DNA of 5,520 nt from an uncultured Eubacteriales bacterium (lineage in GTDB: Bacteria; Bacillota; Clostridia; Christensenellales; Aristaeellaceae). A model generated the notes under the pieces. The model worked only from the letters and a program-made list of their open reading frames with translations, was not told the DNA's origin and made no database searches. Where the stretch lies: assembly GCA_902796115.1 (NCBI GenBank), contig CADBNX010000186.1, positions 1 through 5,520 on the forward strand, given 5' to 3'. This document shows positions 1 to 5,520 of the stretch, piece by piece. Numbering within the stretch: the first letter of the stretch is position 1; each line of letters opens with the position of its first letter. Position numbers and translations under genes: made by a program.

Positions 1-285
1 GGCGCCGTAAACATGCGGAAAACCATTGATATGGTCATCCACATGGAGCCCTGGAACGAACAGAAATCCTATGACCGTCTGGGACTGACGGAGGAGTTCA
101 CGACGATCATGGATGTCCGGGTCCCGCAGCTGCTTCTCCCCGTGCGTCCCGGCAGGAATCTGGCTATTATCATCGAAGTCGCCGCACGAAACTTCAGTCT
201 GAAACGGATGGGATACTCTGCCGCGCAGGAGCTGGATCACCGGCTCAACGATATGATGAATCAGCAAAAAAAAGACAGGAGGTAG
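1..285 (+). CDS. hprK: HPr kinase/phosphorylase, C-terminal part (5' end outside window)
   Basis: This is the last 94 codons of HprK, the bifunctional enzyme that phosphorylates Ser46 of HPr using ATP or PPi and reverses this by phosphorolysis. In low-GC Gram-positives this controls CcpA-mediated catabolite repression in the cytoplasm. Seen directly: the reading frame is open from base 1 (G-A-V-N-M) and carries the conserved HprK C-terminal blocks KTIDMVIHMEPW, YDRLGL, then VPQLLLPVRPGRNLAIIIEV and the segment ending KRMGYSAAQELDHRL. The order and spacing match the C-terminus of Bacillus-type HprK. The P-loop and the HPrK signature lie in roughly the first 200 residues, which are outside the window, so activity cannot be judged here. 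The internal ATG at 13 is not a real start, because conserved sequence continues upstream of it. The gene ends 4 bases before glcK, and its last codons contain that gene's ribosome binding site. Confidence 0.95.
   Translation, partial: GAVNMRKTIDMVIHMEPWNEQKSYDRLGLTEEFTTIMDVRVPQLLLPVRPGRNLAIIIEVAARNFSLKRMGYSAAQELDHRLNDMMNQQKKDRR
277..282 (+). promoter_or_regulatory. Ribosome binding site of the glucokinase gene
   Basis: A perfect AGGAGG lies 7 bases before the ATG at 290. It sits inside the last codons of hprK, just ahead of that gene's TAG stop, so translation of the two genes is probably coupled. It fixes 290 as the start. Confidence 0.9.
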
Positions 286-289
286 TTTT

Positions 290-1246
290 ATGGTATATGC
301 AGGCATCGATCTGGGAGGAACCAACATTGCCGTCGGGATCGTGAATGAGAGCGGGAAAATTCTGTCCCAGTGCAGCACCCCGACCAGGCCGGAGCGCCCG
401 TATCAGGAAGTAGCGCAGGATATGATCGTCTGTATCGAAAAGGCGCTGCGGCAGGCCGGCTGTACAGTGGAATCGCTTCATTCCATCGGCATCGGCATTC
501 CTGGCATCGCAGATGCGAAAACCGGCCGCATCATCTTCTGCACAAACCTCGGCTGGCGCGATATCCCGCTGCGCGAGGAACTGCAGAAATCCATCAATAA
601 ACCCGTCTTTATCGATAATGACGCGACGGTAGCCGGATACGCGGAGAGCGTTTCCGGTGTGAGCCGCGGCTGTGACACCAGCGTATTCCTCACCCTCGGC
701 ACCGGAGTGGGCGCCGGCATCATCTTTAACGGCAGGCCCTGGAACGGAGCGCACGGCGTCGGAGGGGAAATCGGCCATATGACGCTGGCCGTCAACGGGG
801 TTCCCTGCACCTGCGGCAATAACGGGTGTGTGGAGCGCTACTGCAGTGCGACGGCCATCATCCGCATGGCACGTCAGTCCTGCATGGCCTATCCGGACAG
901 CGCCATCCTGAAGAAAGCCGGCAGCATTGACGATATCGACGCAAAGGCCGTCATTGACGCGGCGAAGGAAGGAGACAAAATCGCGCTGCGCATCTTCCAC
1001 CGTTACTGCGATTTCCTGGCCATGGCCATCAACAATATCACCGCGATGCTCGATCCCGAGATGATCGTGCTCGGCGGCGGTGTCAGCCGCGCGGGCACGT
1101 TCCTGACGGATACCGTCAAGGAGTACACGCCGCGTTACCTGATGTACAAAACCATGCCCAGCCCGAAAATCGAAATCGCTCAGCTCGGAAACGAAGCCGG
1201 CATCATCGGCGCCGGCCTGCTCGGGCTGCTCGTGAAAAAGCAATAA
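290..1246 (+). CDS. glcK: ROK-family glucokinase
   Basis: A 318-residue cytoplasmic sugar kinase, predicted to make glucose 6-phosphate from glucose and ATP; the length is normal for Firmicutes ROK glucokinases. Visible motifs, in order: the N-terminal phosphate-binding DLGGTN (7-12); IDNDA (108-112), with D111 in the catalytic-base position; the ATP-site LGTGVGAG (136-143); GGEIGH (158-163), whose E160 and H163 contact the sugar in this family; the zinc motif CTCGNNGCVE (173-182), with H163, C173, C175 and C180 as the usual ligands; and LGGGVS (261-266). The complete zinc motif and the kinase motifs, with no N-terminal helix-turn-helix, mark it as an enzyme and not a ROK repressor such as NagC or XylR. 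The hprK neighbour fits a glucose-kinase role. Other ROK substrates (mannose, fructose, N-acetyl sugars) cannot be excluded by eye. The residue after NDA is Thr113, where Asn is common. Confidence 0.9.
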   Translation: MVYAGIDLGGTNIAVGIVNESGKILSQCSTPTRPERPYQEVAQDMIVCIEKALRQAGCTVESLHSIGIGIPGIADAKTGRIIFCTNLGWRDIPLREELQKSINKPVFIDNDATVAGYAESVSGVSRGCDTSVFLTLGTGVGAGIIFNGRPWNGAHGVGGEIGHMTLAVNGVPCTCGNNGCVERYCSATAIIRMARQSCMAYPDSAILKKAGSIDDIDAKAVIDAAKEGDKIALRIFHRYCDFLAMAINNITAMLDPEMIVLGGGVSRAGTFLTDTVKEYTPRYLMYKTMPSPKIEIAQLGNEAGIIGAGLLGLLVKKQ

Positions 1247-1255
1247 AAGAAAAGA

Positions 1256-1260
1256 AGAGG
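1256..1260 (+). promoter_or_regulatory. Ribosome binding site of asnS (decides the start)
   Basis: AGAGG, within a purine-rich run, ends directly against the ATG at 1261, leaving no spacer for that codon. It is 6 bases from the in-frame ATG at 1267. Normal Shine-Dalgarno spacing therefore favours 1267 as the start of asnS. Confidence 0.7.
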
Positions 1261-1266
1261 ATGATT

Positions 1267-2652
1267 ATGGAATACCTGGTTCGTACACTGTATCGCTCCA
1301 CTCCCGACGCGGGAGCGCAGATTACCCTGAAAGGCTGGATCCGCACGCTTCGGGACAGCAAAGCATTTGCATTCATCGAACTGAATGACGGCACTTTCTT
1401 TAAAAACGTGCAGATCGTATGCGACGAGAGCCTGGACAATTTCAGGGAAATCGTCAAATACACCCTCGGCTCTTCGATCACGGTGACCGGAAAGCTGGTT
1501 CTCACTCCCGAAATGAAGCAGCCGTTTGAAATCCACGCGGAATCGGTTTCCCTGACCGGTCTGTGCGATCCGTCCTACCCGCTGCAAAAGAAACGTCACA
1601 GCGTTGAATACCTGCGCACACAGGCACATCTGCGGCCGCGCACCAATCTGTTCAGCGCCGTTTTCCGCATCCGTTCCCTGGCCGCGCAGGCCATTCACGC
1701 GTTTTTCGCGCAGCGGGATTTCGTGTATGTGCATACGCCGCTGATCACCGCTTCCGATACGGAAGGTGCCGGCGAAATGTTCCGTGTGACCACGCTGGAT
1801 CTGAACCATCTTCCCATGACCAAAGACGGCAAAGTGGACGACAGTCAGGACTTTTTCGGCCGCCAGACCAATCTGACCGTTTCCGGCCAGCTGAACGGCG
1901 AAGCATACTGCACCGCCTTCCGCAATATCTATACTTTCGGTCCGACCTTCCGGGCGGAGAATTCGAATACTCCGCGCCACGCCGCGGAATTCTGGATGAT
2001 CGAACCGGAAATCGCGTTTGCGGATCTGAACGACGATATGACGCTTGCGGAGGATATGCTGAAGTTCGTCATCCGCTACGTGATCGACCGTGCGCCGGAG
2101 GAATACGCCTTCCTGACCCAGTTTGTGGACAAGGATGTGCTGAACCGTCTTGAGCACGTGGTGTCTTCGGAATTCGCCCGTGTCAGCTATACGGACGCCA
2201 TCGGAATGCTGCTGAAAAACAACGACGCGTTCGAATACAAGGTTTCATGGGGCATGGATATCCAAACGGAGCATGAACGTTACCTGTCCGAAAAGATCAT
2301 CGGAGGCCCGGTATGCGTTTATGATTATCCGAAGGATATCAAAGCCTTCTATATGCGTCAGAACGAAGACGGAAAGACTGTCGCCGCCGTGGATGTACTG
2401 GTACCGGGCATCGGCGAGCTGATCGGCGGAAGCCAGAGAGAGGAACGCCTTGACCGGCTGGAGAGCCGCATGAAGGAACTGAACATGACCATGGAAACCT
2501 ATCAGTGGTATCTGGATCTGCGCCGGTTCGGAACCGTCCCGCACGCGGGTTTCGGGCTTGGGTTCGAGCGCCTGATCATGTATCTGACCGGGGTATCCAA
2601 TATCCGGGACGTGATTCCCTTCCCCAGGACCGTCGGAAACGCGGAATTCTGA
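1267..2652 (+). CDS. asnS: Asparaginyl-tRNA synthetase
   Basis: A class IIb aminoacyl-tRNA synthetase that charges tRNA-Asn with asparagine using ATP; cytoplasmic dimer. The chosen start gives 461 residues, close to the E. coli enzyme (466). The N-terminal OB-fold anticodon-binding domain spans about 18-100 (GWIRTLRDSKAF, then IELNDG). The catalytic domain begins near LQKKRHSVEYLRTQAHLRPRTN (about 106-127). Motif 1 is around HTPLITASDTEGAGEMF (156-172). Motif 2 starts FRAENSNTPRHAAEFWM (228-244), the bacterial AsnRS form. IGGSQREERLD (386-396) precedes motif 3, GFGLGFERLIMYLTG (428-442). LTVSGQLNGE and YPKDIKAFYMR also match bacterial AsnRS, and together these exclude AspRS and LysRS. All catalytic motifs look intact. 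The gene follows glcK by 20 bases with no terminator between them, so it is probably co-transcribed. The ATG at 1261 would add two residues but has poor ribosome-site spacing. Its presence suggests direct Asn-tRNA charging, though an additional GatCAB route is possible. Confidence 0.97.
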   Translation: MEYLVRTLYRSTPDAGAQITLKGWIRTLRDSKAFAFIELNDGTFFKNVQIVCDESLDNFREIVKYTLGSSITVTGKLVLTPEMKQPFEIHAESVSLTGLCDPSYPLQKKRHSVEYLRTQAHLRPRTNLFSAVFRIRSLAAQAIHAFFAQRDFVYVHTPLITASDTEGAGEMFRVTTLDLNHLPMTKDGKVDDSQDFFGRQTNLTVSGQLNGEAYCTAFRNIYTFGPTFRAENSNTPRHAAEFWMIEPEIAFADLNDDMTLAEDMLKFVIRYVIDRAPEEYAFLTQFVDKDVLNRLEHVVSSEFARVSYTDAIGMLLKNNDAFEYKVSWGMDIQTEHERYLSEKIIGGPVCVYDYPKDIKAFYMRQNEDGKTVAAVDVLVPGIGELIGGSQREERLDRLESRMKELNMTMETYQWYLDLRRFGTVPHAGFGLGFERLIMYLTGVSNIRDVIPFPRTVGNAEF

Positions 2653-2699
2653 TATCCGTACAATCCACGGCGGTTTGCCGGGATCATCTGAACAGTTTA

Positions 2700-2730
2700 A
2701 AGGGGCTGCTGCCGCAGCCCCTTCTTTTTT
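2700..2730 (+). terminator. Intrinsic terminator of the hprK-glcK-asnS unit
   Basis: A perfect 10-bp stem, AAGGGGCTGC (2700-2709) with GCAGCCCCTT (2714-2723), closes a 4-base TGCC loop. It is followed by C and six T (2724-2730). It lies 47 bases after the asnS stop. The T-run makes it a strong plus-strand terminator. It ends 3 bases before the stop of the convergent minus-strand gene. Read on the minus strand, the same hairpin is followed only by TAAACTG, so termination in that direction would be weak at best. Confidence 0.92.
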
Positions 2731-2733
2731 CGA

Positions 2734-4257
2734 TTACCGCTGTCCGACCGCCAGGGACTGACCGAACCACTGCGTCAGTCTTTTCAGCCATTGCTGTTTC
2801 ACCGTATCAAGCACCTGCCTGTCCACCGTATCCAGGCGCATGGGCGTCTTTTCAAGATCACTCAGGCTGATCGGCTGCCAGCGCTCCGCAGTGCTCGCGG
2901 TCATTTCCGCGCCGATGGTGCTTCCCGTATCCTGATCGGCAAGCGTTAACGCTGCCGATATCTTTGTCGCCGCGGTTTTTCTTGACTTGGACTGCATGCT
3001 CATCACAAAGGAAGCCGACACCGTGCCGATACCGGAAGTATCCTCTTCCCGCGGCCGGATCAAAAGCACCGCCTTTGTGCTCTTTTCACACAGATCCTGT
3101 GAGGCGAGATACGTTTCTTCATCTTTCTCAAAGCTGTATACCAGATCCGCTGCCAGCAATCCGCCCCGTTCCTCGCTTCTGACGTCAAAACCGTCCTCTT
3201 CCTGCGGATAGGCGGCAGTCACTGTGCCGGTGTACGTATTCTCGTCACTTTTCAGCATTTCCAGGGAAAACTCATAATCTTCCTCGTTCCCACGCCACGC
3301 GCCGTTTACGGAAAACCCTTCCTCCCCGGCGCTGCTCATCAGTGTGACTGCGAGATAGCTCATCCGCCTGCCTTCCGCAAACGGCAGCGAAATCCTGTCT
3401 GTCAGGATGTTTCCGTTTGCGTCATAGGTGCGGTCGATCTGCACGCTGCCGTTGATTTCCAGCCTGTCCAGCATCGCGTTCAGTTCCGTACGCACGGCAG
3501 GCATCAGATATGCCGCGCTCTCCTGCGCTGTCAGCACTTCCCCGAGCAGAGAGAGCAGTTCCCCGTCCAGATAGAAATCCACCATCATCTGTTTCATCTG
3601 GGTAATCACGTCCTGGCTCGGGATCTCACAGTGCATATGCAGCCTGCTTTCGCTTCCCGTTCCTTCCACGGTGATTTCCTGATAATTCTGCAGCCAGATC
3701 GCAAGCTTGGTCAGATAGGGGGACGCCGCCCGCTCAGCCCGTTCTTTCCAGTCTTTGGATGCGTTTGAGATGCGGAAAAGCACGCCCGGCATGTCCGGCC
3801 ATCCGCTCTCCGGACGAAGAATGAGCGACAGGGCGTCGGTCTCTTCGGAAAACTCATACCACATGCCGTATTCGTTGAGCAGATCGGTTGAAAAAGCAAT
3901 CATCCCGTTTTCGAGTACCGTCCGGAATGAGCCGATGGTTTCTCCGTTTCGCAGAATATCGACCGCGGTCTCTCTGTCTTTGCTGTACACAGATCTGATG
4001 GTCGATGAAAATTCAAGGACGGTTCCTTCCAGTATGGATGCAACTGTCTTCCATCCCGCGTCATTAAGGCCTGAAAAGCTATCCCCGTCTGCCGTGAATG
4101 AAATGCTTCCCCGGAAGCCGGATGACACCATCTGATTGCGGAATTTTTCTTCCAGCGTATATCCGGTGATCGTGACCGCATGCGCTTCGCCTGCCAGCAG
4201 CACCAGACAAAACAGGATGCTCAGCATCCGGTACGGGATCCTATTTTTCAACTTCAA
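2734..4257 (-). CDS. Exported protein of unknown function (tandem paralogue, downstream copy)
   Basis: I do not recognise this family. The predicted 507-residue product has a Sec signal peptide: basic n-region MKLKNRIPYR, hydrophobic core 11-22 and an AHA|V site after residue 27. There is no lipobox cysteine, no later membrane span and no LPXTG-type anchor, so it is probably released or held at the surface by other contacts. The mature part alternates short polar turns with beta-like strands (about 47-150 and 265-455). A helix-rich stretch lies between them (about 165-265: KDWKERAERAASPYL, then ITQMKQMMVDFYL), and a helical tail closes it (about 478-500). The N-terminal order (helix, then strands GFRGSISFTADG, LEFSSTIRS, FRTVLENGMIAF) is reminiscent of LolA/LppX-like folds, but that is only inference. 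No catalytic motif is visible. The start is TTG; an in-frame TGA lies directly before it, and the first ATG (4227) would remove the basic n-region. It overlaps the upstream gene by 17 bases and shares colinear motifs with it. Confidence 0.85.
   Translation of the reverse strand: MKLKNRIPYRMLSILFCLVLLAGEAHAVTITGYTLEEKFRNQMVSSGFRGSISFTADGDSFSGLNDAGWKTVASILEGTVLEFSSTIRSVYSKDRETAVDILRNGETIGSFRTVLENGMIAFSTDLLNEYGMWYEFSEETDALSLILRPESGWPDMPGVLFRISNASKDWKERAERAASPYLTKLAIWLQNYQEITVEGTGSESRLHMHCEIPSQDVITQMKQMMVDFYLDGELLSLLGEVLTAQESAAYLMPAVRTELNAMLDRLEINGSVQIDRTYDANGNILTDRISLPFAEGRRMSYLAVTLMSSAGEEGFSVNGAWRGNEEDYEFSLEMLKSDENTYTGTVTAAYPQEEDGFDVRSEERGGLLAADLVYSFEKDEETYLASQDLCEKSTKAVLLIRPREEDTSGIGTVSASFVMSMQSKSRKTAATKISAALTLADQDTGSTIGAEMTASTAERWQPISLSDLEKTPMRLDTVDRQVLDTVKQQWLKRLTQWFGQSLAVGQR
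4177..4257 (-). other. Sec-type signal peptide coding segment
   Basis: Residues 1-27 of the downstream minus-strand protein: K2, K4, R6 and R10, then a 12-residue hydrophobic run (MLSILFCLVLLA), then GEAHA before V28. This fits signal peptidase I cleavage after A27. C17 lies inside the hydrophobic core and lacks the preceding lipobox pattern, so a lipoprotein is unlikely. Confidence 0.8.
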
Positions 4258-5520
4258 TCACGCTCCATTCTTCCATATTTTCTTCTGTCTGCACGGGAGC
4301 AAAAACAGTTTCGGCCCTTGCGTCGGAAAGCCACGCATCCGTGCGCAGAAAATGGCTCACGGCTTCCCGCTCGTCCTCCGTAAGTTCCGCAAGAGACGCC
4401 AGAAGCATCCGGTAAAGCGTCATGACCGCGTTCTGTGTCTCCGCTTCGCTCTCCGATTCATCTGCGGCGGTATATTCCGGCTGATCCGGCGCGGTTTCAG
4501 ACCGCATCAGGCTGCAGGATACCGTAAATGCGGTTTTATCCTGGCCGGTCATTTTCTCCACTCCGACGGTTCCCTCAAGCCCCGTTTCATTGCCCTCGAT
4601 ATCCGGTCTGACCGTCCATTTTTCCGTGATCCCGTTCTTTTTTCGGGTAAGCTCCGCTTTTCCGGTGATTCTTTCCCGTTCCTCCAGTTTGTTCCTGAAT
4701 GTCCCGCTGATCTGGCCGCTTTCGGACTGCTCCTTTGTTTTCTTCTGCCAGCTGCCGCTGATTTCCAGGGTACGCTGTCTGGCATTACCGGTCAGCGCAC
4801 AGCCGAAAACCGTCTTCACGTTGTTTTCACCCCTGACTGCCGGCGCCGAAAAGCTCAGATACATCCCTTTATCCGCCTTGTATCCGCCGTACAGCGTGAT
4901 TTTTCTTGTGCCGCTGCCGTCGGTCCCGCCGTTCCCGGTAAACTGAATGCCCATATCCCGGTTTTCGGAATCAAACATCCGTTTGAAACGGCATTCGGAA
5001 ACGAATACGGTTTTCCCGAGAATCTCCGTCCACTCGGACAGCAGACTCCCTCCCCCGAAAAAGCAGTCCGCAAATGATTCTTCCAGAAGCGAAACCACTT
5101 GGGGCCAGTGTGAATTGATCGCCTCCGCGCTTAATACATAATCCGTGTACCGCGGAGAAGTTCCGGCATTCCGGATGGAAGTGGAGGTCTTCGTTTCGCG
5201 CACGGAGGCGTTCTCCGCGATGATGTCATACAGCGCGGGAAGATAAACGGACAGGATTTTTTCCGCCGCATCCGGCGCGGGGACGGGAATGCTTCCGTTA
5301 CTCCATAAAGCGGTCTTTCCGTTTTCCGAATCCGGGATCCCCTTTCCCGATTGATTCAGAACCGTCACGCCAGCCCCGGCATTCTCCAGGCGGCTCACCT
5401 TCAGTGCGGACGCATCCCTGAAAATCAGTTCGGCCTCTGATACTGCCAGATCCGCGTCCGGCCTGAACGATGCCAGGCGGATCGACGAGCCGGCGAGCCA
5501 GGAATTGAGGATCTCCGCAA
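4241..5520 (-). CDS. Probable exported protein of unknown function, partial (tandem paralogue, upstream copy; 5' end outside window)
   Basis: I do not recognise this family. The frame is open from the right edge of the window to a TAG at 4241, giving 425 visible residues. A GTG at 5396-5398 is not taken as the start, because the frame continues 40 codons further to the edge and those codons (beginning AEILNSWLAGSSIRLASF) match residues about 73-90 of the downstream protein. Some 70 residues, probably including a signal peptide, should therefore lie beyond the window. The visible part has a helical middle (about 85-165: AAEKILSVYLPALYDII, then WPQVVSLLEESFADCFF), then polar beta-like strands (about 170-338), then an acidic linker (DESESEAE) and a helical C-terminus (NAVMTLYRMLLASLAELT). 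No membrane span, catalytic motif or anchor is visible. Export is inferred from the paralogue, not seen. The last codons hold the start of the next gene. Confidence 0.8.
   Translation of the reverse strand, partial: AEILNSWLAGSSIRLASFRPDADLAVSEAELIFRDASALKVSRLENAGAGVTVLNQSGKGIPDSENGKTALWSNGSIPVPAPDAAEKILSVYLPALYDIIAENASVRETKTSTSIRNAGTSPRYTDYVLSAEAINSHWPQVVSLLEESFADCFFGGGSLLSEWTEILGKTVFVSECRFKRMFDSENRDMGIQFTGNGGTDGSGTRKITLYGGYKADKGMYLSFSAPAVRGENNVKTVFGCALTGNARQRTLEISGSWQKKTKEQSESGQISGTFRNKLEERERITGKAELTRKKNGITEKWTVRPDIEGNETGLEGTVGVEKMTGQDKTAFTVSCSLMRSETAPDQPEYTAADESESEAETQNAVMTLYRMLLASLAELTEDEREAVSHFLRTDAWLSDARAETVFAPVQTEENMEEWSVIEVEK
4263..4266 (-). promoter_or_regulatory. Probable ribosome binding site for the TTG start at 4257
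   Basis: On the minus strand a GGAG lies 5 bases (CGTGA) before the TTG at 4257, within the last codons of the upstream gene. The alternative TTG at 4251 would be 11 bases away. The ATG at 4227 has only a distant AGGA. This supports 4257 and translational coupling, but the site is short. Confidence 0.5.

Noticed and set aside
245..1243. Long minus-strand open frame (332 codons) opposite glcK
   Set aside because: It mirrors the well-supported kinase gene almost end to end, has no ribosome site or domain pattern, and is rich in Ala, Asp, Gly, Arg and His, as expected from the complement of GC-leaning codons.
1180..2157. Long minus-strand open frame (325 codons) opposite asnS
   Set aside because: It lies inside the certain AsnRS gene and crosses the glcK-asnS junction; its composition is typical of an antisense shadow, with no recognisable motif.
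2653..2699. Possible small gene, promoter or riboswitch between asnS and its terminator
   Set aside because: Only 47 bases, with no open frame with a ribosome site, no -35/-10 pair and no structure beyond the terminator itself.
4136..5077. Long plus-strand open frame (313 codons) opposite the two minus-strand genes
   Set aside because: Its translation is a low-complexity mix rich in Phe, Arg, Pro and His with no domain. The minus strand has the signal peptide, gene overlap and paralogue matches, so the plus frame is a shadow.
5396..5398. GTG as the start of the upstream minus-strand gene
   Set aside because: The frame stays open to the window edge and the 40 extra codons align with the paralogue, so the codon is an internal valine.
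1..5520. CRISPR array, tRNA or rRNA gene, insertion sequence, phage or attachment site
   Set aside because: Read for direct repeats, inverted ends, transposase or integrase motifs and tRNA-like cloverleaf patterns; none was seen. Coding sequence fills nearly the whole window.

Overview
The window looks like chromosome from a Firmicutes bacterium, most likely a gut or rumen type member of the Clostridia. This rests on an HPr kinase/phosphorylase gene followed directly by a ROK-family glucokinase gene, strong AGGAGG-type ribosome binding sites, and moderately GC-rich coding sequence with GC-leaning third codon positions. The species cannot be named from the sequence alone.

Left half, plus strand (1-2652): three genes are packed head to tail with no room for a promoter or terminator between them. 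They are the 3' end of hprK (HPr kinase/phosphorylase), a complete ROK glucokinase (glcK type) and a complete asparaginyl-tRNA synthetase (asnS). The gaps are 4 and 20 bases. The first two genes share a theme: HprK reads glycolytic state and sets carbon catabolite repression through HPr-Ser46 phosphorylation, while glucokinase feeds free glucose into glycolysis. AsnRS is housekeeping and probably rides along in the same transcript. The run ends at a strong intrinsic terminator (2700-2730).

Right half, minus strand (2734-5520): two genes converge on the first operon. The upstream one runs off the right edge of the window, and the downstream one starts inside its last codons (17-base overlap). 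Neither product matches a family I recognise. The downstream protein has a clear Sec-type signal peptide and a beta-rich body. Side-by-side reading shows short colinear matches and matching strand/helix order from end to end, so I infer that the two are diverged tandem paralogues, probably two exported proteins made from one transcript. They are the only part of the window that may represent something undescribed.

I see no RNA genes, mobile elements, CRISPR arrays, insertion sequences or long repeats. The only intergenic stretch of any size is the 81 bases at 2653-2733, which holds the terminator. The promoters of both transcription units lie outside the window.
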